Assembly: GCA_001600175.1 (NCBI GenBank)
Contig: BCJC01000001.1
Location: 248,001-312,000, forward strand
Direction: 5' to 3'
Length of the DNA stretch: 64,000 bases
Origin: Erythrobasidium yunnanense
Lineage: Eukaryota > Basidiomycota > Cystobasidiomycetes > Erythrobasidiales > Erythrobasidiaceae
Positions 1-11,526 of this stretch are shown piece after piece. The position numbers and the translations under genes were made by a program. The notes under the pieces are model-generated. The model saw only the letters and a list, made by a program, of their open reading frames with translations. It did no database searches and had not been told where the DNA came from. How positions within the stretch are numbered: the first letter of the stretch is position 1; each line of letters starts with the position of its first letter.

Positions 1-2458
1 AGATCCATTCCTACCGTTCGAGCGATGGAACAGAAGGTGAGAGACTGATTGACTACGTTTGGCATTGTCGAAGCGAGTGGAAAGATGAGGTAAAGAAGCT
101 ACGCTCGTACTGTTTTTGCGTAATTCGAGTTCCGAAAGAGGAGATAGCAGGGAAATATCGCTAGTCGTAGTCGAGACGGTGGCTGTACGGATTTTCGGTG
201 CCCATTTACTTTCTGACGGCGTGGATTTGCTGATCAGAATAGGCTTTTGGGCTCTCGCCCTCGGGTGTGTGGGAGCTTGCTTGTCTGTTGGCAAGTCCGG
301 CGCCCGTATCGATAGACTCGTACTAGAGCTGACTCTTCTCAGTAGCCAAGGAGCTTCCAAAGATGTTCCTCCCGCACGCGACTTTGTGACTCCCCCAACT
401 ACGCCCGACAAGACTGATGCATTGCTATTCGCTCTCGATCTGTTGGTGTTGTGGCCTTTCACAGAGGTATATGAACGGATAGTGGATGTCGGCGAATCTG
501 ATATCGAGAATTTGGGTTTGTTCTTGCGTGACGAAGCAGCTGAAGTCGAGGAGTGATTTCGAGAATAGGTCGGAGGTTCTAGTCCGTTGCCATTATGTGC
601 ATCTCGGACAAACGGCAGGAAAGCATCGTCCTTCTCGCTACCCTTTGAGACAGACCGCGTACTAGGATTCCTACTGGAGCTTCTTGGCCGAATACCATTC
701 AATCTAGGTTTCTCCGTCCATTGTTTCTCATTCACAGGGACGAACGTGAATCCCTCCAATGGACTAGAGTGATCCGCGGCAGTGACTGGCGGACTGAGCA
801 TATGTTGAATCGTGAGATCCTTCGCTTTCTCCGGGATGTCCAATTTGCCCAATTTCAGCGCTGACGACTGATGGTTCTGCTTTCCATTCCCATTCCCGTT
901 GATATGGCTCGCGATAGCTTGTGCTGGATCTTTCAGCATCTCCAAGCGGATCTTGGCTTTTTGGACCAGTTCATCCGCTTCTTTCGAGCCTCCTCCGTTT
1001 CCCCTTGAACAGTCATTTATGTAGAGTATCCTCTCCCATGCTTTTCGAGCTTCGGACTTCCCTTCGTGTGTATGCATAGCGAAAGATACGAGTGCGGAGA
1101 TATAGTATAGGTGTATGAGACAAGCTCGAGCCTGCCGCGTTGCTATTGGGTCTAAGGAGGACTTATGTTTCGGTGGTAGACGTGTGAAGGATACTGATTT
1201 CTTCAGCTTGGTAGGCGCTTGTGTGGTTGAAGTGGAGTCGGAGGAAGGGTTTCGAGAAGCTAGATGCGGCCGAGGCGTTTCGCAGGAAGGTGATTGTGGT
1301 TCTTGGAAGCCGGTGTAGCCTAGCAAAGGCTGTATGCGGGGTATAAGAGATTGGCTGACTGTCCCTCCTATGTCCCATAACGTCAATCTCCGATCAGATT
1401 CAGCAGACAGTCCTTCTTTCTCATCCACTATTCCATCTGTCTTCTTTTGCTTTCCCTTCATTTGTGACGTTGGAGATGTGGAATGTGGGACTGGCGTAGC
1501 AGCATCTTCAGACAGAGGTCTCAATCTTCCCAGTCTGTACAGCGAGCACAAGCCTGTACTCAGGTCTTGCAGAGTCTCCATATCTTCGCTCCCAAGCAGA
1601 GGAATACGGTCTTCCTCATTATCCTGATCTTCCTCAGACTCCTGAGCTTGATGTCGAGCTTGTTGGTCCCTTTGATAGAGGTATTCCAGGCCTTGGATAT
1701 AGTACTCTGCAGCTTCTGTCGGATTCGCATGTATCGTATAATGGTCCGAATGGTCTTTGCACGACAGTCCTTTCACCAGAATACTGCGCATTCACACCAC
1801 AAAATCAGCTCGCTATGACAAATACTGTAGCTCCTCGGAGGGTGAAGACTCACTTTCCGAGCGAGAGACAGGCGGCCGCACTGCCATGCCTTACTGCTCT
1901 TTTCAATTTGCGCATTGCAGACTTGTACTCGTGGGAGATGAGAGCCATCTGTCAAGCCAGACATCGCGGAAGTGTGTTTCAAAGGGGCAGGTGAGGAAGC
2001 GGAAGTGACCCGAAGTGATAAGGAGCGGTCGCAGTCAGTGAGGCGTCGTACACATAACATCGTTAAATGTTACGACCAACCTGCGCTTCCCACATGAGCG
2101 AGTCTGCGTCTGCATCTGGCTCCTGCTCGTGCACGTTGCGAGCTTCGAGGTGCTCTTCTTCGGTGCTTTCTCCCGACATTTTGGAATGGGAAGAACTGCT
2201 GCTGCTTGTTGCATGGCTTGCTACAGACATTCCAGACTGGTTTGCTGCATTGCTACTGCTATTTCCTTCAAATCTCCCGGCCAAAAAGCTGCGTTTCAGG
2301 ATGGATTCGCTCAAGCTGGCCTCGCCGTTTGTCGAGGTAGATGGCGTGTTGTGATTGTTCCCTGTAAACCAGCTCGTCCATCTTGCGTTGCCAGCGTCAT
2401 GATGTCCTGTTTCCATGTAAAGATGGGACTTAGAACGAGAAAGGCCTCGAAGATTCAA
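1..2458 (-). CDS. Sel1/TPR-like protein, C-terminus cut by window edge
   Basis: I do not recognise a named gene. Three exons join in phase: 2458-2081, 1948-1854 and 1783-1, giving about 752 codons with no stop before the window edge. The N-terminus is Ser-rich. Residues about 126-185 read like a Sel1 or TPR helix pair: a Leu/Ala pattern, LSLGNILVKG, then an EAAEYYIQGLEYLYQ helix. A second helical stretch near residue 350 contains ISALVSFAMHT and EARKAWERILYIN. The rest is rich in Ser, Arg and Asn and is probably disordered. Sel1 proteins usually act as scaffolds, but that is family knowledge and not shown here. The start is 81 bases from the divergent FES1 start, so the two genes probably share a promoter. 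The exon 1 donor GTTGGT is weak, but the frame on both sides supports it. Confidence 0.7.
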
Positions 2459-2539
2459 GACCGAGGCAGACTACTGCAAGATTTCAAGGCTGCCTTTACA
2501 TCTCAATTCAACACTCCTTATACATCCTGCTATACAATC

Positions 2540-3691
2540 ATGAACCGCAACCTTGAATCGCTGCTTAGATGGGGTAAGGCAGACTTGTACAGCGTTGAAA
2601 GACTTCGAAGGCTGATGCTTTACCGCAGGAATTGAGAATCAAGAACCACGACGGGATGGCAGCGGCAGTGGGAGCACGGCAGTAGCGCCAATTCCACAGC
2701 AACAACAACAGCAGATAGAAGATGGATCAGCGGCATCCAGTGTCAGTGATTCAAGACTGGCGCCCGTCACCAACAACAAGCTGGATCCAGGCATCATCGA
2801 TGCAATCTTGGGGAAATCAGACGCGCAGAGGATGCTCGAATGCGTGAGAGATCTCAAAAGTGACCAGTTCTCATTGGATCAGAAGATGGACGTATGGGAT
2901 GGGCTTGAGCTGGTGCGTCAAATATGAAGGATTTTCCCCATCATCAATCGCGTATATTGACTCCTGAATAGTTGGTAGAGAACCTCGATAATGCAAATGA
3001 TCTGGAAAACATGAAGTTATGGCAGCCCATCTTCTCCTTCTTAGACGATCCAAACCATGATTTCCGGTTACAAGCATGCTGGGTGCTCGGTACAGCTATT
3101 CAGAACAACCCTCGGTCACAGACTGCTTTCCTAGCATTGGATCCGCTACCTCGGTTACTTGAAATGCTGCGCGATGAGAAAGCGCACGAGATGAGGAGTA
3201 AAGTCATGTATACGCTCTCGGGAGCCCTGCGGCATCACCCACCTGCTGTAGAACGCTTTACAGCCCTCAATGGATGGAAGACACTCACTTCTTCCCTCAA
3301 TGACCCTTCAATAGCATTGAGGCGAAAGACGGCTTTCCTCATCAACTCGTTATTCGCAAATACAGTCTCGGAGGAAGAAGCTTCCATATATTCCAATGCG
3401 GCGCAGGAAGCAGGGCTTCAAGATGCACTTATAGATAGCTTGAACAAAGATTCGGCACTCCCGTCTGGCCCAGATGGAGAAGTAGAGGAGATCGATGCAG
3501 ATTATGAAGAAAAGGCTATTCAAGCGTTATTGACGATGGCGGAGAAGGCAACTGTAGCAAAAGCGTTTAGTAAAGATGGACAGAGGGAGAAGTTGAGGCA
3601 GCTCGTTGCGGACCTGCAGAAGGACGGGAGGATACCAGGCGATATAGCAAAGAGCGAGTGGGATGACTTTGTCAGGGCCTTAAAAACCTGA
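2540..3691 (+). CDS. FES1: Hsp70 nucleotide exchange factor Fes1
   Basis: Three exons (2540-2573, 2629-2912, 2972-3691) give 345 residues. The N-terminus MNRNLESLLRWGIENQ is the conserved Fes1 start. It is followed by a Gln/Ser-rich linker and then armadillo-like helices (about residues 105-300), including FRLQACWVLGTAIQNN and SKVMYTLSGALRHH. These correspond to the HspBP1/Fes1 fold that binds the Hsp70 ATPase domain and releases ADP. The role is cytosolic protein folding and turnover of misfolded proteins. The length is in the usual range for basidiomycete Fes1. The first exon is only 34 bases, so a simple open-frame search would miss the true start. Identity is very likely. The linker polyQ run is a local peculiarity. 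Confidence 0.95.
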
Positions 3692-4089
3692 TCGCCATCA
3701 CTTTGTAATGTTAATACGCCTCGTGTCTCGATCTGCAATTGCTCGCATCTTCAGAATTCGCTGAATCACATTTGGGAGGACAGGATACTGCGCTGTTTGC
3801 TCTTTGTTACCTGACATAATTGACATAGTCCGTCTGCTACACGTCACAACAACACCGGTTGTCCATACATGACCTTCTGATCAGCGATCTGCCATCATGC
3901 TACTGCTCGTTCGTAAATAACAGAATAAATAAGGAAAACGAGAACAAAGGACTAGAGATACTGATTAGATGCGTCTGGGAAAATGCGAATACTTCGTGTC
4001 CGTTGTGTGATGAGTGTAAGAATTAGATTGCGGTATGTCGGATGGGAAATAGATAGATTTAATAGGAAGAAAGGAATGTTGCAGATACC
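3692..4089. other. Intergenic stretch between convergent genes
   Basis: This lies between the 3' ends of FES1 and the Ser-rich membrane protein. I see AT-rich 3' flanks with AATAAA-like words near 3923, but no open frame or structured RNA that I can support. Confidence 0.6.
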
Positions 4090-6659
4090 TCACGGCAGAC
4101 GAGAGGTAGACGGTATTTGAGGGACTTCTGGCGCGTCTCTGTCTTCCCTGAATACTTCGCTGACCCGGTGCAGCTGCGAGCTTTCACTCTTATTACTTCT
4201 TCGACTCCCGCGTCCAAGCGAACCATGTCCACTGCCGCTGCCACTTCCGCTCCCAGATCCACCAGAGCTATTCTCACCACGCCGACTAACAGATTTCCTA
4301 CTCGTACTGCTCTTCATGCTTAGTAGCGAAGCAGCAGAGCCGGAATGTTCTCTGGACAGCGGAATGGAGGAAGCGTGTGACCCGGAGCCAGAGCGGGAGC
4401 GTGACTTGTTGCGCTGTCGTGCGGAGGCGATCGAACTCGCTATTGATTCTGGAAGATCCGTTAGGGAGAGTGATGACATGTTTGAGACACGCCGTATAGG
4501 TCTGCGGAGCACCATATTAGTTTCAGCTCAGGATGAAAGGCGATAGTAATGTCGACTCACTGTCCCAGAGTCGCACCGCTCCATCGCCTTGCGCTAGGTT
4601 TGAGCAGCGCTGTACCCGTAGGGCCAGCAGGACTAGCTTGTAAATGACTTGATCCGCTCTGTGACCGACCCAAGAACGATCTGCCTTCGTTCGCAGTCTG
4701 ATCTTCACCCTCTTCGTCGCTTGATGACTCGTTGCCTCCGACTTGTGCAGTCGCCGCTCGACGAGCTGCAAAGTTGCGAGCTGCTAGGTCTGCTAGATCT
4801 TGTGTATCGTACGCAGCTGCGGTAGTGGTGACTCTTCGATAGGCTGGAGAGTCGCGCGCTACGGGCGCAGAGGAGGCTATCAAGCTCGGGCCAGCCTCTG
4901 GAGCTTGACTATCTCTTGATGTGCTCGGAAGAAGAGCGTCTTCCTCTGGCTGGGGAGGTAGAGACATGGTGCGGGGTCCAGAAGGACTGCCAAGATACGG
5001 ACGCAAGAAGGAGAACCCCTTCAACCAGCCTGCGAGGCTCGCTTCTTGTGCATGACCACTCGCAGTATTTCGACTTTGTTCATCAACTAGATCCCGTGTA
5101 GGTGAAGGGCCTTCTTCCAAATCGGCTTCAGGTATAGAATCTGACACCGTCTGCATAGGTCGAGCAGGTTTTCCAGAAAGGGATGGAGGTTCGCTAGTCG
5201 TATCTGTGCGCGTACTGCCGCTATCTTTGCGATTCTGCTCGAATAACCTCGATGACACCCCACTTGAGCCCGCTGTAGTACCGCTACCCTTATGCGTACC
5301 GACGACTGCAGGTATGGAAGCAGCTAAAGCATCCGTAGGTCTTCCCAGCCCTATGAGTGGATTAAAAGCTGGGACAGTCCGTCTTCCACTTGCTGGTCTT
5401 GCGGGAGGGGAGTAGAAGAGGTCTGTACTGTTCATCGTTCCCGGAGAAGGTCCTTCTCCTTCATATCCCGCACGACCTCCTCCCGCTGCTCCTCCATTAC
5501 CACCTTGGCTAGGTCCGCCAGCTCCAGCTCCCGGTGAGCCAGATCCAGATCCATCACTCGGTTTTCGGAAGGTCGGGAATTGTGCAATAAGGCTTGATCG
5601 TGTACCCGTAGAGCTGCTCTGCGTACTGCTCGGCTGAGTAGCATCTGTCGAATTACTAGCCTGCCGAGGTCTTCCTTCTATCGTAGAGCTTGGTATCCCT
5701 CCTAATTCAGCTAGCGAGTCGTGTTCGCCTTCATTCTCTCCGTCCCTGTAGCCTATAAGATGTTCTTGCTCGTCTGGAGGTATTTGAGAGCGCTGTGATG
5801 CGCCGGACATAGTCCTGTCTCGACTATTGAACGGCACAGCAGAGAAGGGTATGCCACGACTCCAGACAGAGTCATCCGGATCGTTACGTTCGGCCATATC
5901 AGGAGGGGAAATGACGGACCAGCTGTCATTCATACGGCTTTTCCGCCGCCGCCGTCGTCGAAGGAACAGCGCAGCTAGCAGAAGGACGACGCCAGCTAGG
6001 AACGCTATTGCAGCGATTACTATGGCGACGTTGACACCCGGACTGATGCCTGTCCGCCATGATATAGGGAGAGGAGATGAGGACGGATCTTGCGAAGTTG
6101 AAGAAGTCGTAGATGTTGGAAGAGCAGTGGGTGCAGACGTTGAGGCAGAGCTGGAAATGAGGGTAGAGGCTGACGAGCTGGTGGAGGAAACACTCGAGAC
6201 GGAGGAGCTTGTCGATGTGATGAAAGAAGCTGAACTCGCGGTTGATGGGAGAAGAAGGGTAGATTCTGCCGTAGGTAAACTGCTGACGAGAGTGGAGGGT
6301 GAAGAGATCACGGAGCTGATGCTTGTTGCAGATGTAATCGTCGACGTTGCCGAAGGTAATGCACCAGAGCTTGGATCCGACGAAGGCGGCTGTGTCTGGC
6401 TGCTGCCAGCGTTTGTCTCCTCTGTCGCTAGCGTCCCAACACTCTCTCCACTCGCTGCACTCGTAGGTCCACCTATCCGAATAAGACTTGGTCCTGCACC
6501 ATCAACGACCGAGACGAGTGTCCCCTCCGCCGAGTCTCCAGGAACCGTCCACGGCCAATCTAGTCCTTCTGTATTCGGTCCAGAGTACGTTTGCGGGAAT
6601 TGAATAGTGACAAGCGTGCTTCCTCCTTCACCAGCAATAGAGAGGTAGGTCCGAGACAT
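4090..6659 (-). CDS. Single-pass Ser/Thr-rich membrane protein (Mid2/Wsc-like layout)
   Basis: Two exons (6659-4561, 4501-4090) give 836 residues. The layout is a short ordered N-terminal part, a Ser/Thr-rich region (about 85-195) typical of O-mannosylated fungal surface proteins, one membrane helix (about 208-232, with a VNVAIVIAAIAFLAGVVLLL core), a basic stop-transfer RRRRRRK, and then a long Ser/Pro/Gly-rich cytoplasmic tail. The layout resembles fungal stress-sensor proteins, but I see no WSC domain, so function is unknown. No signal peptide is visible at the chosen ATG. The frame stays open about 65 codons upstream without another ATG, so a first exon with a signal sequence may be missing. 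The last codons lie on a possible donor (near 4090), so the 3' end is also uncertain. Confidence 0.8.
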
Positions 6660-7279
6660 CCATGATGGAAGAGCTGGATCATCAGACAGGGCAATCAGTG
6701 ATTGGAGGTGGTATGAGCCAGAGGAAGAACGTACGCTGGATAGGTGCGACTCCAGCCATTGATCACGCTTCTTGGACTTCGTCGTGCCCTGAGACTGGGC
6801 AAGACCCCGTTCACGAGTTCGCTCGCGACTTCACGCTGGCGTTCAGTCGCACAAAGGGAGTCGCAGGGGCTGTGGTTCGCTTAGCCTTCTTGCGAACCCA
6901 GAATCAATCGATTTGTCAAATGTTTATCGACTTTCGCGAGGTGATGACAGCATGCGAAGATGCCCGAGCGTCGTCCCAAGCTCGAGACTTGACTGGTCCA
7001 GCTATGTGATTGGCAAAGGAATGTGAGAAGTAGAGCCTGCGACTGCGTGGAATGATTGTTATTGAGTGATCATGGTCGTGCGAAGGCAGCGTGCTGCTCG
7101 TTCGAAGAAATTCGATGAAATTGCCCAGCGAGAGCGAGACGGTCCGTGCTTCGGAATAGGAGGTGTTTGGGCTGGTCCAACAATTCGAGAGTTGCTGAAC
7201 CTTGTCTCCTGTGCTTCTGGTATATCGTACTCATGTAGTATAGATACTGGGTTCACGAGCATCCAACGTGTCTGGCCTT

Positions 7280-8391
7280 TCAGGGCAGCGCAGGTTCCGC
7301 ATGAACAGTCTTTTCTGCTTCTTCCGTGTAAACTTCCTCCGAGGAGTGCTGTACTTGCTCTTCAGCAAGCTCTAAGTCTCTTTCTGCGCGATATGCAGTC
7401 CGAGCTTCGATGCCCTTGTCCTATATCTTGCGTCAGCTTGGGCCGGTAAGCGCATTCGCAGGGAGAAGTCACCTTAATAGCACGCAGTCCAGCAGCGACT
7501 TTGTTCAAGAGTATCTCTTGCGGTAGTAGAAGTACTTCGAGCGAAGGATGGAAGATGTACGTCCAGCCTGGCAAGAGCCAATGTGCCGGGCCTACCTTTT
7601 GCTGTACCACCGCCTCCGCATCCTGTGTAGTGATGCCATACTGCACTATCTGCCTAATTGCACTCCGTATACGCGTGCGTGTTTTCGTTCGTGTGGTTGA
7701 AAGCTTTCCCACTCGTTTGGGAATGACGATAGTCAGGTCCATCTTGTATGAAGCGTTCGCTGTCCAGTCTTCTACTTCTTTCCTATATTCCTGCGGTACG
7801 TCCTGATCCTTCAGAAGCACCCGATCGAGTGCTTTCGAGGGCGTTACGAAGTTCCTCGTCGCATATGACTTTTCAGGTTTCGGGAAGGGAACGAATTCTC
7901 TATTGTTGCGTGGAAGATGTAGTTCAGGAGGTGGAATACAGCGTATGCTGAAATATTCACAGCTCCAAACGATAGCTGATCGAGAACTTCCTGGGCGCCC
8001 AGTAGCTTCTCGAGCTGCTTTTATGGATCCAGACTTTGCGAGTCCTGGATTTGGACCAGTGAGAAGATACGCTGCGTCAGTGAAGGGAAGGGAGCGGAAC
8101 TGGGGGTAGAGTCAAGAAGGATAGCATGAGCCGGGAGATCTTCAAGCAAGGACAGGACTCGGCTTCAGGCTTTTGAGTACGCTGCACACGCACATGTAGC
8201 TTGTATTGAGTCTTTGGCAAGCTTGCAAGTGCTGTTCTCAGCGAAGAGTTTCTGCTGGCTTCTTCTTGCTCTTGCTCTTTCGCTTCGACCTGGACTTGCT
8301 GGACGAGCTGTCGTTTCTGCACGAGACGCGCAAACACATGGGCAGTCTTCGCTGTAGAAGGTGTAGCTGCATATAGTCTTTGCAAAATCAT
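7280..8391 (-). CDS. Probable mitochondrial protein with an RnpA-like stretch
   Basis: Three exons (8391-8194, 8099-7473, 7420-7280) give 321 residues. The N-terminus MILQRLYAATPSTAKTAHVF is basic and hydroxylated, as in mitochondrial targeting sequences. Residues about 180-215 contain VIPKRVGKLSTTRTKTRTRI followed by RSAIRQIV. This resembles the RNR-type basic helix of bacterial RNase P protein (KKVGNAVVRNRIKRRLRE). The C-terminal exon is a charged helix. If the resemblance is real, the protein could bind RNA in mitochondria, but the similarity is short and judged by eye. The middle exon is also open in a second frame, and I chose the frame that stays open throughout and joins both splice sites in phase. 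The start is 513 bases from the divergent receptor gene. Confidence 0.6.
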
Positions 8392-8709
8392 GGATCATTG
8401 AACAGGCTGGAACAGAAATGAAGTTCATTCATCGACCTTTGGCTCATCCGGGACAACGCTTTTCGAATTGGGGAAAGCAAAGCAGCTTTGATGCTTTGTG
8501 TTGACACTGATCCTACTTCGATGATGGTGATCTACATCATGGCAGAGATGTTCCTGCATTACCGGAGAAGATGAAAAGCGATTGCATGCCTGCCAGAGGG
8601 ATTGTCCAGGCCCATCTCTTTCTCGGCAGGAAGGGAGAAGGGACACCATATCCGAATAATTTACCACAACTACTACTTGCAAAGGATCAACAAACCAAGA
8701 CAAACCGCC

Positions 8710-8740
8710 TTCTTCTTCTTCTTCTTCTTCTTCTTCTTCT
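8710..8740 (+). repeat. (TTC)10 microsatellite
   Basis: About ten tandem TTC triplets lie in the 513-base divergent promoter region between the mitochondrial-type protein and the receptor gene. Pyrimidine tracts just upstream of starts are common in fungal promoters and 5' leaders. Apart from this tract I see nothing definable between 8392 and 8904. Confidence 0.85.
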
Positions 8741-8904
8741 GCTGTCGATCTCTTCAAACTCGCGACTCGACATTCTCGGGGACTTGGACTCTGAGCTTTT
8801 TCACTACTACTTGGACAGCGAACAGTATCAAGTTGCTTGTCAAGACATCAAGAAGTAGAGACCAAGCCCTCGCATTCGATGCTCGAATACAGAAGAACCG
8901 ATAC

Positions 8905-11079
8905 ATGGCCACGGTAGACCTCAATTCGAGCATCCGACCGCTCCAATACCACGGCGGCGTGATAGTGCGGCGACTCTACCACTTCTATCAAACAACAAAC
9001 AACCTCTGATGAGATCTTGTCTGTGCACTCGCAGGCCGTCGCTGTCGGAGCTTCAGTCTCGTGGATCTGCTGCACGTGCCTGATTGTTTACATTTGCTGG
9101 AGCGTCGTCCAATCATCAAGGAAGAGGGCAGCAAACAGCGATGTACAGAGACTGGCCTTCCTGCGAACGCAGTGTGAGCTTGTCTTAGCTCAATTCCAGC
9201 TTTTCCTAGCTGACGTTGTGATTTTTGGTCGGATTTCGTGCAGTCGGTCTACTCTTCATCAATCTTCTCATAGGCGACTTTCTGCAGAGCACAGGATTCG
9301 CACTCGAATATCACTGGCTGGCTATCGACAAATTCCCAAACCAACTTACTCATGGCCCGGTATGCTCGATGCAGGTGGGTTGCCGGCACTCTTTCGTCAT
9401 TCTGATAGATACAGCCAGCTGAATGTATCCTTCTGCAGGCCGGATTCGTGCAGGCTGGAGATCTAGCGAGCGCTATCTGGGTAGGCGAGCTCTTCCATTC
9501 TGGCACTCGAATCGCGTTAACAGAGCGTTATATGCAGTCCCTCCTCATAGCGATCCACACCTCATGCTATATTCTCGCACGGTACAAGCCCTCCAGCCGA
9601 GTCGTCAAGACGATCGTGCCTCTAGTCTGGCTCTTCGTGCTCGCCATGACGTTCGTGGGGCCTGTACATGTCGCTGTGCTTCGCAGACAAGGCAGGCAAG
9701 CTGCTTCTTTCTATAATAATGCGGGACTATGGTGTTGGATTAGTTTGGAGTACGATAAATGGAGGCTATACGTGCATTATCTATTTGTGAGACCGCCCTT
9801 TTTCTGCTTTTCCCTCGAGGACATTGAACTGATTGAGGAGGAATGTGGGAAACAAGGTCTTCATATCTGCATTCGGAAGCTTAGCGTCCTACCTTACGAT
9901 CTTCCTCTTTCTCTGGTTCCGCCTCTTCCAGCGGGGCGCATATAACCATACTTCCCTAAACCTTCGCCGAGCAGTCGACGGCCGTATCGTACCTACATCT
10001 CCAAGCATACCCGTCTCTGCACAGTCTCAATCTGAAAATAGAAGGAAAGCAAGAGCGGACAATGGAGCTGAAGAGAGGAATAAGAAAATGGATAGAGCTG
10101 CATTGATGATGCTGCTCTTTCCCCTTACGTGAGGATCGGTATGGATTTGTAAATGGGGAAGCTGGGCTGATTGATAAGGTGTGAACGCAGATATATTTGC
10201 TCCATCCTCCCGCTCGCGACGTTCAGACTGGCGCGTATATCCACGAATCCACCATGGGCGCGGTGAGTCTATCACTCTGCCTCTGGTCTTGCACACACTG
10301 TGCTGAGTCCGCTCACATCGATACAGAAATCCGAAACTACAAGCTACTTTCGGATGCATTTTCGCCCTAGGCGGATTCTGGAACGCCCTCCTATACGCCG
10401 TCACGAGGAATATATTCAGGTCCAACACCTCTTCGTCGGATTCTGGGACTTGTACGTACAGCTCCCTCTCATGATTCTAGGATACGACAACTTATCCTTT
10501 TCGTGTTGTCTTGTATGACAAACAGCTAATGTCCAAATGGCCGAGGTTACCACGAATGCCTTGGATCCTTCGCAACCGCAGTCGCAATCGCAGCAACAGC
10601 AGCAACAGCAGCAGCAGCAGCGCGGCAGTACGGGCAGCAATGGGATCTTCCCTATTCACCTCCGCCGCGGTTCTGGCACCTCCTCACAGATCGGCGGCAA
10701 GAAGCGGAGTAACGAAACACTACGCCGGGCTTCGAGCGTCGAGTCTATGTCAAGCAAAAACAGTTCCCCACACCCTGCTAGCCAACACCAGAATGTAGTC
10801 ATGGGAAATAGACCGGGTCTGCCACGCAGGCCGTCTGGATTGTCAAACGTCATCAGATATAATGATGGATTGAGCTTTGAAGATAGTTCAGAAGAAGAGA
10901 TCTCGGCTACGGATATAGTCGTAGAGGATGGACCGGTGCTACCGCAAGCAGACCCGCCGCAAGTCCAGCAGCAAGATCTTCCACAGCTGGCAGTCCAATC
11001 GGCAACACCTCTTACTGGTAGATACTCCTTCGATGGACAAACAGCAGAGCAACATAAAGATACTCTACCACCACCGTGA
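8905..11079 (+). CDS. Git3-like seven-helix G-protein-coupled receptor
   Basis: Eight exons fit in phase: 8905-8913, 8966-9173, 9244-9374, 9439-9786, 9857-10128, 10191-10262, 10327-10451, 10526-11079, giving 572 residues. Family signs are GLLFINLLIGDFLQ in helix 2, a Cys after it (GPVCSMQ), the IAIHTSCYIL helix, the WCWISLEYDKWRLYVHYLF block and the YICSILPLATFRLAR seventh-helix region. These match the fungal Git3/Gpr1 class, which senses glucose or other nutrients and signals through a G-alpha protein to adenylate cyclase. The third loop is long and charged. The tail has a polyQ run (10591-10620). The first exon is only nine bases with a weak donor. It was chosen because the frame of exon 2 has no ATG, so the start is provisional. 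Confidence 0.85.
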
Positions 11080-11526
11080 CTTCTTCAAATAGGCAGCTAC
11101 AACTATACTAGCAGTTATATATTTAGCAGTCCTCTCGTACATATACGTGACGTGTTGTTGTACTTCTAGACTGTCACCCTTCTTTCTTCACAGGTATTTC
11201 GACGCGTCGAAGAGCAAGCTGAATCCTCGTTTCTTTCTCTTTCCAGATTCAAGCTTTCTCGAGAGTCGAGAGGAATGACAAACACTACACATACTACACA
11301 TACTTCCCTTAGCTTACATTCCTCTGCCTCACAAAAGCTAAGTTACACTCTCTAGGCTCTGACTCTATTCGCGTTCCTGGCACGTGCTTCCGACAAATCA
11401 CGACAGAGTTTGGACAACAGAGCCAAGCGGACACCGGAGTGGTCAGACAGCCTAAGGCTAAGAGGGAGAGGGAGGTAAGCAGCTTGTTTTGGTTCTGAAC
11501 GACTACTGCATCGAATATTGTTGACG
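11080..11526. other. Intergenic, receptor 3' side and SGNH gene promoter
   Basis: This contains a short direct repetition of ACTACACATACTACACAT near 11285-11304 and a CT-rich leader. No gene is supported. Confidence 0.5.

Noticed and set aside
5827-6603. Long plus-strand open frame rich in Glu, Val and Asp
   Set aside because: It is the antisense shadow of the Ser/Thr-rich membrane protein. Low-complexity codons leave the opposite strand open.
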